Source of the DNA: Zasmidium citrigriseum
Lineage: Eukaryota > Ascomycota > Dothideomycetes > Mycosphaerellales > Mycosphaerellaceae
Assembly (NCBI GenBank): GCA_002786025.1
Contig: NHNW01000046.1
Coordinates: forward strand, 558,001 to 622,000
Direction of reading: 5' to 3'
DNA length: 64,000 bases
In this document: one piece after another, positions 32,121-41,704 of the stretch
How positions within the stretch are numbered: the first letter of the stretch is position 1
How the letters are laid out: each line of letters begins with the position of its first letter
Translations under genes and position numbers: made by a program
The notes under the pieces: model-generated
The model's input: the letters and a program-made list of their open reading frames with translations, nothing else
Database searches by the model: none
What the model was told of the DNA's origin: nothing

Positions 32121-33103
32121 TCAAGCCCAAATCAACTTCTCAATCTCGCTGTCCTGCGTCGCAGCCTCTTCCTCCACAGGCAGCTCCTCATTGCCTTCAC
32201 GGTGCCTCCACTTCTTTCCCATGACCTCCTTGAACCACTCGACACTCAACTCGCCGCTCATGATCTTCTCAGAGAATGGGCGAACAACTAGATCCTTCTC
32301 GATGGGCATGAGCTTGGCATCCAAGTCTGGAGCCACGAAGAGCACCGCACTCAAGCGACGAACTCCGGGGATACGCCTCACGCGATGCCGTGTCGCACGA
32401 ATGCGACCGCCACTGAAGATGGCAGCGCACCAGCCTGGAAGAATGACGGTGGCGTCGCCTGGGACGGGGATCTATGCCTGGAGCCTCTGCATCCTCCAGC
32501 TCCAGGCCAGGTGTGCCGTCTTGAAAGATGATGCTGAAGGTGCCGTAGTCTGTATGCTCTCCACAGCCATTGTCGCAGTCCGGAGCTGCGGTCTGGGGAT
32601 TGTAGTCGCAGAGACGGAAGTTGACGTTGCTCTCGCGGTGGGCCTTGCTCATGTCGACACCCGCAAGCTTTCCCATGGCGTTAAGGACAGGAGCCACGTA
32701 GGAGCTGTTGACCGTGTCGAAGAACTGCAGAACTTCGTTGAGGCCGACGTCCGAGAGCTTTGCTTGCAGGTCGCTGGAGATGCGAGTGCTACGAATCGGA
32801 GAAAGATCCACCGTGAACTTCTGGTCCGAGAAGCTGTTGTGGGTTGCAACGGTCTTGTAGATGCCACGCTTGGCCCTTGGGGTATGTGGCATTGAGCGTG
32901 GCGGCATCGTCTGGGTCGGCGCGCAAGTGGTCGAAGAGGCGGCGGATCGCTTGGAACGGGGCCTGAGCGCTCGACTCTATGGAGACGACTGTAGAGCTCG
33001 AGCTCAAGGAGTTGACGGACTCCAGGAAGGACTTGGATGGGACTGAAGGCTCTGATGCCTCGAGACCAGTGGAGGAGGGCAGCTTCGCAACGATGGCGGC
33101 CAT
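32121..33103 (-). pseudogene. 2-oxoglutarate/Fe(II) oxygenase, two frameshifts
   Basis: An isopenicillin-N-synthase/2OG-oxygenase-type protein of about 325 aa is spread over three frames of the minus strand. Frame 1 runs from ATG 33103 to about 32876 (ending ATLNATYPK). Frame 2 runs from there (AKRGIYKTVATHNSFSDQKF) to about 32475 and holds the metal ligands in CGEHTDYGTFSIIF. Frame 3 continues from IPVPGDATVILPGW to the stop at 32121 with the distal His (RATRHRV) and the 2OG-binding Arg (GVRRLSAVLFVAP). No GT..AG intron can bridge either junction. The catalytic residues are otherwise intact, so this is either a recent pseudogene or two base errors in the assembly. Confidence 0.7.
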
Positions 33104-33526
33104 GCTGAGAATTGATCTGTGAGAATGGTACTGTGTACGTGCTGTCTCGTGGCACTCCGCCTGCTTTATGTCTTGTACGGAGCTTTTGTTGTGAATCGAT
33201 GAGTCAAGAATGGACAAACACACGAGGAAACGGAAACGACACTGGGATCGCCGAAGGCAGGTGTCGTTCTCCGCTCGCTATTCCAAGGACGGTACGACCA
33301 TGGAGACTAGGTTTCACCATAGCCTACCAGGTAGCTCCCGGGTATTTGCCTCGAGAGTGGATAGCTTGCAACGCGAGATCAGCTCCACGATAGCTGGAAA
33401 ACAGAAAGTGACAAGCAGCGCAATTGCGGTCCGATCGTGGCGAGAGGGCGATTCAAGTCTTGGCATTTCATTCTCATACCCAAACATACACGGGGATCGT
33501 ACAACCGTGCATGCTCGGCGATATTC
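33104..33526. other. intergenic, upstream of the oxygenase
   Basis: About 420 nt between the stop of PIF1 helicase A and the oxygenase start, both on the minus strand. No coding or repeat signal seen. Confidence 0.4.
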
Positions 33527-35671
33527 TCATCCACTAGCCCAAACATTCTCTTTCAGAAACTGCAGGACCTCTGGGTTCATGGCGTGCTTATCTTCTCTTG
33601 GCAATCGTAGAACTTCGAGGCCCTCCAGACTCCTGGCTCGCGACAGTGCGACGTACACCATTTCTTTCTCAAAGCTGTTATAGAGATCAACAGAGACCAG
33701 ATCGAGAGTCATGCCTTGACTCTTGTGGATCGTGATCGCCCAAGCGGCAGCCAGTGGTATATTCGTCCGCGACAAGATGCTGTACGGCCGCTCAGAGCCC
33801 AATTCGCTGATTTGGCAACTGGGATAGATGGGTCTCGTGATGCCGCATCGAAACTCCACCAATGGAAACTCCTTGTGTACTGCTCGATCAACAAATTGGC
33901 GGCATTGGTCTTCTTTCCACGCGGCAATCTCGCTGACAGCATCGGAGTCTTTCGAGCCTTTTCCACTCCTTGATGGCGAGCCGGGAGGTCGTTGAACGAG
34001 TGGTATGTTTGGATTGTACCTCTCGAATCCCACGATCTTGCCCTGGCTGCCATTGACTAGACCAGCTTGCAGATCAAGGTTGACCAACAAGATTACCAGC
34101 ATACCCGCTTTGAGTTCAATCTTTTCTTCGAAGCGATGATCTCGCAGCGCAGCCAAAGGTCCATCCGGCCGGTGTTGATACAGAAGCTTGCCCTTGTCCT
34201 TCAGCGCAGGCTCGTCTTTGTTTCGCCAATCGAAGCAGTCCACGCAATCGTAAGCCCTTGGCACGCCCTGTAGCATTCTCAGACCTTCTTGATTTTTGCG
34301 GTTGACTTCGTTCTTCTGAGGTAGCAATTTGACCGCGGCTTGCATGTTGTGCTTCTTCCTGAGAAGCAGTGCCTTCTCATGCTGCGATAGTGACTGGCCG
34401 ATTCGAACCTTCTGAAGGATGGAGATGAAGATTGCATCTTTTTGTCGATGAACGTGCTTCAACTCAAAGTAAGTAAATTCCGCGGCTTGCCAGGCGGGGC
34501 TTGAGAATGCCCATTTTGCTTTGTCTTCGTAGGTTCGATGACATCGAGGGCACTTCTTGGGTTCTTGATCTTGCAAATCACCTCCTCCGCAGTACAGACA
34601 GAACTGAAATGGCTTGACCGGCGGCAATTGACAGAAGTCGCCCGTCACTATGAGCTGAGCCCCGCCCATACAATATCGAGCGCTGTGGCGGGACTGTGGA
34701 CGCTTCTCGCCGCGTTCAGGCTTCCATCCATCTCGGACGCTCCTCATGGTATGGTCCAGTCTCGTAAGCATGTCGCTCTCCACCATGGAGATCTCGTCGA
34801 TAACTAGCACGTCCGTGTGACAGAGTCGCTTCCGTACAGTCTTGCCCCATGCTTTCTGGAGGAGTTTATCGAGACCTTCTTTGAAGACATCGGGATGCCA
34901 GCCCGCGTATGAGTAGAGCGTGGATCCTCCGATGGCAAGGGCAGCAATTCCAGACGGTGCCACGATGTCGACTTGCTTTCCCTGAGCCTTCAACCCCTTG
35001 ACGAAAGCTTTCAAGACTGTAGATTTACCCGTTCCCGCAGAACCCGTGTAGAAGACGTTGCATCCTTGCTCAACAGCCTGGACTATCTTTGCCTGCTCTT
35101 CATGCAGCGGAGGCTCCGGTGGTTCCAGTGGCATGGCAACAGCTCCGGTGCCGTACTCGACTCTTACGGGTGGAGGAGTGGAAGGTCGTTGGGCTATGGT
35201 TGCAGGTGGTCGGATCCGGCAGTCCCTGCATCTCCAACCAGTGGTATCTCTATATTTTGCAGTGTTTGCCAGACCAACGCAAGCCTTATGGTAGATCTTG
35301 ACCTTGCAGGTCTCACTGGCACACTGAACGACACCACTAGGCCCAGCATCTCTCTTGCCACAGTTGCATACCTCGTCTAACGAAGGCGTGGAGACGTTAT
35401 AGTTCCTGGGTTGCAGTGGCTGTGGATCGTGAGGATGGTTCGACTCTACGCTCTGGATATCGTCGGTCAGATCGATTAGGACAGGCTCGCGTCGCCGTAG
35501 ACCGCTGGTGCTCGCTGTGGATGACATTAGCGTTGTATTTAACGCCGCTTTAGAGTACCATACAAGGCTGCGATGGAGCCGGTCTTCCTCTGACTGCCGA
35601 GGACGCCGATATGTTGCTACTCGACTTTCTGGACTTCGGCTTCGGCTGCGACGGGCGTGTGATGAAGCCAT
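33527..35671 (-). CDS. PIF1-like DNA helicase A with PHD finger
   Basis: Intronless, 714 aa. Probable 5'-3' SF1B helicase. Order: basic Ser/Arg N-terminus; PVLIDLTDD (63-71), a SUMO-interaction-type motif; a PHD-type zinc finger with C102, C104, C117, C122, H128, C131, C148, C151; then the helicase. Walker A is GSAGTGKS (210-217), Walker B VLVIDEISMVESD, motif III VTGDFCQLPPV, and the C-terminal WAITIHKSQGMTLD and VYVALSRARSLEGL. Between motif III and the next core block lies a four-Cys insertion (CLYCGG..CPRCH). PHD fingers often read histone tails. A nuclear location is inferred. A related helicase (B) lies 9.4 kb away. Confidence 0.88.
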   Translation of the reverse strand: MASSHARRSRSRSPESRVATYRRPRQSEEDRLHRSLVWYSKAALNTTLMSSTASTSGLRRREPVLIDLTDDIQSVESNHPHDPQPLQPRNYNVSTPSLDEVCNCGKRDAGPSGVVQCASETCKVKIYHKACVGLANTAKYRDTTGWRCRDCRIRPPATIAQRPSTPPPVRVEYGTGAVAMPLEPPEPPLHEEQAKIVQAVEQGCNVFYTGSAGTGKSTVLKAFVKGLKAQGKQVDIVAPSGIAALAIGGSTLYSYAGWHPDVFKEGLDKLLQKAWGKTVRKRLCHTDVLVIDEISMVESDMLTRLDHTMRSVRDGWKPERGEKRPQSRHSARYCMGGAQLIVTGDFCQLPPVKPFQFCLYCGGGDLQDQEPKKCPRCHRTYEDKAKWAFSSPAWQAAEFTYFELKHVHRQKDAIFISILQKVRIGQSLSQHEKALLLRKKHNMQAAVKLLPQKNEVNRKNQEGLRMLQGVPRAYDCVDCFDWRNKDEPALKDKGKLLYQHRPDGPLAALRDHRFEEKIELKAGMLVILLVNLDLQAGLVNGSQGKIVGFERYNPNIPLVQRPPGSPSRSGKGSKDSDAVSEIAAWKEDQCRQFVDRAVHKEFPLVEFRCGITRPIYPSCQISELGSERPYSILSRTNIPLAAAWAITIHKSQGMTLDLVSVDLYNSFEKEMVYVALSRARSLEGLEVLRLPREDKHAMNPEVLQFLKENVWASG

Positions 35672-35987
35672 AGGAGTCTAGGCCAGTATGCTTTCTTTTG
35701 CGATCCATTCCAGACATCGAATAGTGTTAATGGCGCGAAAAGACGCCCAAAGACGCGTGGGGCACTTCAGGAGAACGCGTGCTGTTCGGCGGTTGAGATC
35801 CGGGGTCAAGGCGGACGGAGACAGCCGCCACCAGTCATCAATCTGCCAGTCGACAGGTCACAAAGTCAATCATGGAGAGACGACATCTCTTCGTCTTCGT
35901 CCAAGCACGCAATCTCCATGAGCCTTGCACGTCGTCTTGAGCGAGCCGATGGCAGCCTTGCGGTCCCAGAACGTCAATCCAAGCATT
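35672..35987. other. intergenic, 5' of helicase A
   Basis: 316 nt between helicase A and the 3' end of the small minus-strand gene. No feature recognised. Confidence 0.35.
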
Positions 35988-36438
35988 TCAACGCGCACCC
36001 TCAACACCAGTCTGCTGCTGCTGTTGTTGTTGTCGGGCTCTTTCTCGTTGTTTTCGCATGGCGCACCGCACTCTCCTCCTACCTCTCTTGGACTTGCTGC
36101 GCATCCTTTCCGCGAATTCTTCGTCCATCATCTGCTCCTCGTAGTGCGTTGAAGAGTGCTGTGCGCCGGGCTCGCTCACGTCGATGTCGTCGTCAAAGTC
36201 GAGACTGCACTCGTCAGCGCATCATGTCCTCACCACTGCGATTGCTCCCATGATGCGCGTACTCGGTGGAAATGCTCAGAGCAGGCCTCCGTCGAGCCTC
36301 TTCCTTGACGGCCTGCCTCTTCCTGCGCATGGCCTCGGGCAGATTGTGGTCTTCCAGCTCTTCGAGACGTCTTTTCCGTTTGAGCAGGTACTGCATGTGT
36401 CCGTCCTGCTCCCAATCGGAGCCGCTGGATCGGGGCAT
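35988..36438 (-). CDS. Small basic coiled-coil protein, unknown
   Basis: 130 aa; exons 36438-36263 and 36204-35988 with a 58-nt phase-2 intron (GTACGC donor, GCTGAC branch point, CAG acceptor). Exon 1 encodes DWEQDGHMQYLLKRKRRLEE and a strongly basic helix (AMRRKRQAVKEEARRRP). Exon 2 opens with an acidic patch (DLDFDDDIDVSEPG), then another basic helix (FAERMRSKSKRGRRRVR) and a Gln run. I do not recognise a family. The splice joins complementary charge patterns without a stop, which supports the model, but the gene needs transcript evidence. Confidence 0.55.
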
Positions 36439-36893
36439 GGTGTTCGGTGTTCGCTTCAGTGTGGGCAAGGAGCATTGAGTCGACTGTGAATTGGATCGAT
36501 AGACGGCTGGAACAGCGGCTTCGGTTCTTCGGCAGGTTTCCGCGACCCGATTGGCTGAGCAGACCTCACCTTGTCCTTGTCCTTCCTCGCTTGCTCGCTC
36601 GTCCTTCTCTATCAACACATGTCCACGTTTTCTTCTTCGTTGCACCCTTTCGCTGCCGTAGACGGAGCTTGTCTGCTTGTTTCGGAGAGTCGCCGAGCAC
36701 AGCTAGCAGTAGTGGATAACGACGGTGACGGGCGGCGGCCGGTGTTTCATGCTCGAGCGGTCTCTGAATTGGGGCATCGGGTAGGCATTCCGTGAGTCTT
36801 CTCTGCGATATTCGGCATCCGATCCTTCTTGTCTCCTACCGCTCTCACCTTGCTCCGCTCGACATCTTCTGCCGACCGGTCAAGAATTCCAAG
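36439..36893. other. divergent promoter region
   Basis: About 455 nt between the small basic-protein gene and the M20 peptidase. CT-rich stretches lie near 36570-36660. No coding signal is supported. Confidence 0.4.
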
Positions 36894-38177
36894 ATGATAT
36901 CAAAACAAGAACTCATTGCCCTCATCCATGCTGACCGCGACTCCCATCTGCGATTCCTGCAATCGCTCATACGTGCCCCATCTCCCAATCCTCCTGGAGA
37001 TACGCGCAATGCAATCGAAGTTGTAAAAGCGTTCCTCGGCTCACATACTATCTCATCTGAGATCATAGCGCCCAAAGAAGACTCTCCGAATTTGGTCAGC
37101 ACTTTCCATGGTCGCAAAGATGGCGAGGGGTCGCAGAAGAGTATCGCTCTGAATGGACACATCGATCAGTTCCCCGTAGGCGATGCAGACCGCTGGGCAA
37201 AAGACCCATACTCCGGAGACATCGAAGATGGCTTCGTCCACGGTCGATCTGGTGTGGACATGAAAGCAGGGACAGCCGCCTCCATTATCGCTTTCACATA
37301 TCTCCATCGACACCAAGCCCAACTCACCGGGCGATGTACACTTGAAGTCGTGTCCGATGAGGAGACGGGAGGCAGATGGGGGACACGCTACCTCATTGAA
37401 GACGATTTGCGATCCCGTGAATGGAGAGCAGATTGCATCCTCATCGCGGAACCGAGCGGGCTGGAAAGCATCCGCTTCGGCGAAAAGGGAACACTACGAA
37501 TGACTTTTACTGTTACGGCCCTTGGTCTACACGGAGCCTACATTCATCGAAGCGAAGGTGCCATTCGCATCGCCAGCCATCTGATCGAGTGCTTGATCGG
37601 GCTTGAGAAGCTCACTGACATTGGCATGGACGCAAGCCTTAAGGAGTATATGCAAAGACGCGAAATACGGAAAGTCGCCGACGAGATAATGGGCAAAGGC
37701 GCATCAAGATCTATGCTTGTTCCGACTGTCAACATCGGTACCATCAAAGGCGGTGACAAAATCAACATGATTCCGTCTGAGGCCATTTTCGAGGCCGATA
37801 TTCGAATTCCCATCGGTGTGGAGACAGAGACAATCCTGAATCATATCGATGCCATACTACAAGAGTTTCCAACGGTTACGTATTCGATCCACGAGAACCA
37901 TTCGCATATCTCGACGCACAGTCAGCCGGAACATGAGCTGGTGACTCTAATACAGCACAACGCGGAGGTAGTGGGTGGCGTGAAGCCATATCCCATCTGC
38001 TCATTGGGTGCGACAGATTGCAAGCACTTCAGAAGGAACAACATTCCGGCATATGCATTCGGGCCAAGTCCCAATGGAATGGCTGAGAGGGATGAGATGG
38101 TCAGCGTAGAGGAGTTCCTGTATCTTGTGAAGGTCCATACATTAGCAGCTTGGGACTATCTTGGAGGAGCGAAGTGA
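36894..38177 (+). CDS. M20-family metallopeptidase (ArgE/DapE-like)
   Basis: Intronless, 427 aa. Likely a zinc-dependent deacylase or carboxypeptidase. Metal-site residues of M20 enzymes are visible: H89 and D91 in LNGHIDQFPVGD, D122 in GRSGVDMKAG, the paired Glu in SDEETGG (156-157), and a distal GATDCKHF near residue 385. The dimerisation domain sits between about 200 and 320. No signal peptide is visible, so it is probably cytosolic. Start chosen at ATG 36894; the upstream frame has no better ATG. Acetylornithine deacetylase and desuccinylase are close relatives; the true substrate is unknown. Confidence 0.87.
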   Translation: MISKQELIALIHADRDSHLRFLQSLIRAPSPNPPGDTRNAIEVVKAFLGSHTISSEIIAPKEDSPNLVSTFHGRKDGEGSQKSIALNGHIDQFPVGDADRWAKDPYSGDIEDGFVHGRSGVDMKAGTAASIIAFTYLHRHQAQLTGRCTLEVVSDEETGGRWGTRYLIEDDLRSREWRADCILIAEPSGLESIRFGEKGTLRMTFTVTALGLHGAYIHRSEGAIRIASHLIECLIGLEKLTDIGMDASLKEYMQRREIRKVADEIMGKGASRSMLVPTVNIGTIKGGDKINMIPSEAIFEADIRIPIGVETETILNHIDAILQEFPTVTYSIHENHSHISTHSQPEHELVTLIQHNAEVVGGVKPYPICSLGATDCKHFRRNNIPAYAFGPSPNGMAERDEMVSVEEFLYLVKVHTLAAWDYLGGAK

Positions 38178-39165
38178 AGCACCATGACTGACTCGGGAAA
38201 GGGAAGCACAACGATGCTCCTATGCGCAACACGAAACAATTCAAACTGCAATCAAGTATGAAATTGTGTACGTGATGACAGTTTAATCTCAATGCAGGAA
38301 AGATGCCACGATCGTCGCTTCATTACTTGGCCTAACACTCTGCTCTACTCAGCTGTAATCCAAAAAAGAGGAGCAGCAAAACAAGACATGGACAAAAGAT
38401 GACGATGTTACAAAATAAAACGCCCCACGTCTGGAGCTATGTGCACGTTGCATTGGATCGTAGTAATCAGTGACCGGTTCGCGTTGAAACTTGGTAGTAC
38501 ATTGCATTGAATCATGGTAATCAGTGACCGGTTCGTGTTGAGTGTTGGTATTGCATTGCATTGAGTCTTGGAAATCAGTGATGGTCGCATTCATTGCATT
38601 GATTCGCGTTGACTTTGATTGATCGCATTGATTAATCGCATTGAATCTTGGTGAACAATGACGAGACATTGATGTGTACGCGGTTCGAATGACCGCCTTC
38701 AGATATTGTCACTTGGTAGGTCCTTATCACGCAGTACGGCGCAGCCATCGTAGTGCTGACCGGCTCATGACAAGGATGTATCAAGCTTGGGAATTTGTGG
38801 TCTGTAAGGCAATATATATCCGAGAGCACGAAGAAGACCCATGGCTGTGGACAAGGACGCCCCTGGTCGATCAGGAGATGAACTATCGAAGGCAGGCGAG
38901 ATCGGGCATCTTCATGAGAAAGCCCACGAAGATGGGAGTTCATGAGGAGACGAGCGAATTCAAAGAGAAACCAACCTAGTCTCATACAGCGTAATACTCT
39001 TATCCAGTGGCTACCGAATGCACACATGATGTGTTCCGCAAGGCTCCCAGCTGGAAGCAGACTCCGATTATATCATGTTCCTGGGTTGCGAAAGTCAGCT
39101 ACGAGGACCCTCTTGTGCTCGCGCGGCATGTACTCACTGTTCATGTCCCGCTCTTCGAAAGACAG
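38178..39165. other. intergenic region with 54-bp tandem repeat
   Basis: About 990 nt. The left half contains the tandem repeat annotated separately. The right half shows no gene signal. Confidence 0.45.
38448..38609. repeat. imperfect tandem repeat, 54-bp period, three units
   Basis: Units begin at 38448, 38502 and 38556 with TTGCATTG and share ATCAGTGA near the middle and a GGTTCG-GTTGA block in the first two. The third unit diverges after ATCAGTGATGG. Further GCATTGA-TC fragments continue to about 38655. Minisatellite-like; not coding. Confidence 0.75.
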
Positions 39166-39467
39166 CTACCTGCTTGCTGGAGTGTACTTCGAATATCCGT
39201 TGCCAGAGTTGTAGTAAGTCGAGCCGTTAGGGTTGCTGTAGTAGTACGATCCGTCGCCGTTCGAGTAGTGGTACGAATGCGGGTTTGGGACGTTTAGCCC
39301 GGAGTTACGGTTGCACCAGTGGTTGCCCTAATCACACATATGACTGATGCTCCCGATCATCCGCGACAAGAGACACTGACCTGTGAGTTGATACCGCTAG
39401 CCGTGACTGTGTAGCTCATGTTGCCGTAGCCGATCTTGCTGCTCTCTGAGTCGCTGCTTTGCGACAT
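39166..39467 (-). CDS. Small Tyr/Ser/Asn-rich protein, paralog 1
   Basis: 82 aa; exons 39467-39381 and 39327-39166, a 53-nt phase-0 intron (GTCAGT..TAG). Begins MSQSSDSESSKIGYGN, then SYTVTASGINSQGNHWCNRN and a C-terminal SYYYSNPNGSTYYNSGNGYS. No signal peptide or membrane segment. The same pattern (VTxSGxNSQGNH-C-R, SYHYSN, GSYYYSNPNGSTYYN) occurs in the neighbour at 39720-40087. I know it only as a recurring small hypothetical protein of ascomycetes. Function unknown. Confidence 0.72.
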
Positions 39468-39719
39468 GTTGTGAGTCGCTTTGAGTGCTGCTGGATGGTG
39501 TTTAGTCTGGCCCTCAGGTCGATTGTTTCGAGGCTCAAATGTCTGAGGAACCTGGGGAAGGTGAAGGGGCGCGACTACTCATACAACAATTGAGAGGGGA
39601 AGCAAGAAGTGATCATCCATAGCTTGCAGACAGGCACAACCCAGTACTGCAGGCGTTACTGCCGAAAGCATTTGATTCTATCATACAACTGGCTTCATGG
39701 CCTGGTTGCCCCTGAGTAT

Positions 39720-40087
39720 CTACTTATTACCAGGCGTGTACTTCGAGTAGCCGCTGCCGGAATTGTAGTACGTGGAACCGTTCGGGTTGCTGTAGTAGTA
39801 GGAACTGGGGACGGTCAGTAACAATCCTGGTGACGGGTACCGCGGCATGCTTTTCAGCGACTCACCCGTTGGTGTTGGAGTAGTGGTACGAGTTCGAGTT
39901 GGAGGCAGATGAGCCATAGTCACGGGAGCAGTAGTGGTTGCCCTGGTCACACGTCAATGTCAGTCGCTAGTCAAGGACGCCTTGCGAATATAACGAGACT
40001 GACCTGGGAGTTGGTGCCGCTGGAGGTGACGTTGTAGCCATTGCCGGAGCCGGAGCCGCTGGAGCCGGAGTTGTTCTGAGAAGGCAT
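39720..40087 (-). CDS. Small Tyr/Ser/Asn-rich protein, paralog 2
   Basis: 81 aa; exons 40087-40004, 39942-39866 and 39804-39720, introns of 61 nt (phase 0) and 61 nt (phase 2). N-terminus MPSQNNSGSSGSGSGNGY, then NVTSSGTNSQGNHYCSRDYG and SYYYSNPNGSTYYNSGSGYS. It is clearly the tandem duplicate of 39166-39467. The first intron is at the same codon in both, while the second is present only here. Tyr and Ser/Gly repeats suggest an intrinsically disordered or assembly-prone protein, but this is inference. Confidence 0.75.
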
Positions 40088-40721
40088 GGTGTTGCTTGGC
40101 TGCTGTGGTATGGCTGGTGTCTGGGGTTGTACTGTTCTCTGTTTGTATGTTGTCGGAGGCGAGTATCCAAGAAGGATACAGCTGGTGAGGGGTTGGAGCT
40201 TCTTATACCTTTGCAGGCCGTTCACCGCCGGCGTTTGCGGACAGGCGCAAAGTGAATACCCACAAGCTGCAGGGATATGCCTGCAAAGCCACGTGCTCGA
40301 TTGCCGAAAGCATGTGAACGCATGTGCCGGATAGCACGATCTCTCCGTAGAATCAAGGCCGGAGGATTCTTGTGGACGCAGGAGAAGTTGACGATGCCTT
40401 TGCTGCGCTGCAATGGGAACATTCTTGCATCGAAAAGCGGCCACCAGAGGTCCGGCGCAACGATGTTCGATTTGATCAGGCCTGCGACGGGTTTCCGCAG
40501 CTTGCTTGCCCTTGTAGGGGCGTCTTTCCTTGTCGATGCTGAGGGGTCAACTCAGGGGCACATCGGCTCTCCTAGATTCGTGTTACCTGAAATCAAGTTG
40601 TTGTCGACTTGCAATATGGGTACGTGCATGACGAGACTGGACAGTCAAGTGAAATATATGCCGAGGTGTTGCCGAACATTCGACTGGAGAAATTGCCTGC
40701 ATCGTAGCAGAGACAGAAAGA
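40088..40721. other. divergent intergenic region
   Basis: About 630 nt between paralog 2 (minus) and the orphan gene (plus). No coding frame with support. A TATA-like sequence (cttatacc) lies at 40201-40208 upstream of paralog 2. Confidence 0.35.
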
Positions 40722-41382
40722 ATGGCCACCGCAAGTGGAAGCAAACTGCCTCGGAAGTCAGCCTTGAAGCGAACAAGTTGCTATGATGATTATGGAGTAG
40801 GCGGCTCCAGCGTAGTTGGCAAAGCTTTGACATCCAAGAGGCAGAAGCAATTGCAGTTACTGTCCACACAGGAGAGGACATCTGAGGCCAAGCAGAACGG
40901 TAGCAAGTCCAAGAGCGACAAGCGAAGCCCAACAGAGGCTAAGCAGAACGAAGACCATGTCGTTATCAGCAGTCCAGAAACGCTTGATTCTCGGTCGAGC
41001 AAGAAGCAGGTACGTCTGCGACCACCTACGAACCGCATCGCAGGAAACTGGCTGACTTGAAGGGTCTTCACAGCGCGAAGCGTTCGTGATCCTCATTCAC
41101 ACGTTCAACCCCGAATCGATCAGCGAGGTGACAGTTGGTCAGGCGTACACGTCGTTGGCGAAGGCCAATGCGGGAGTCGTAGACCTGTTCAAAAGGGTGA
41201 AGCCTGAGTTCGCAGACTTGGTGGTCGATATTGGCACGGCCACGCAATTCGAAGACCCGGACGACCATACGTATCCAGACGTAAGAAGGCGCATCACACC
41301 CAGTGGCAGAGTAGCCATGCTATGGCACACGGAAGAAGGACGCGGAGAGCTGTCGGTGCACAAGATCTCCATTGAGGAGTAA
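40722..41382 (+). CDS. Hypothetical protein, basic disordered N-terminus
   Basis: 198 aa; exons 40722-41009 and 41074-41382, a 64-nt phase-0 intron (GTACGT..CAG). Residues 1-96 are rich in Lys, Ser and Gln, with a short repeat (EAKQN twice). Residues 97-198 form a compact domain: REAFVILIHTFNPESISEVT, then GQAYTSLAKANAGVVDLFKR and a C-terminal WHTEEGRGELSVHKISIEE. I do not recognise it. The nuclear-style basic tail is only suggestive. Confidence 0.65.
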
Positions 41383-41704
41383 ACGTTGGGAGGCGCGCCC
41401 CTCGAGATGGTCGCGTCCATCAACCTTGTCCAAGCCTTGCGGAGGATTTGCAGCGCTGTCATCGTGGGAGTGTGTATGTTGAAGCCGTCCGGGTGAGATC
41501 TGAATCAGCAGTTTGTGGCAATTGATGGATCTTGGAAGTGTTGAAGGACGATGTATCGTGTTGGAGATGCAGGTGTCCTTGGCCGAGACAAGCCGAAATT
41601 CAGGCGAAGCACGTCACCTCGCCTGTCGATATCGTCCTTTCTTTCCTTCTCAGCGTTCACGTTGCCAACACACTCTCATCGCTGATCGCGTGGACGGTCA
41701 TAGC
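41383..41704. other. intergenic, 5' of the second monooxygenase
   Basis: 322 nt. The frame of the monooxygenase is open upstream of its ATG but has no in-frame ATG with coding character. No other signal. Confidence 0.35.

Noticed and set aside
38448..38655. CRISPR-like array
   Set aside because: Whole 54-bp units diverge together; there are no constant repeats with unique spacers, and the genome is eukaryotic.
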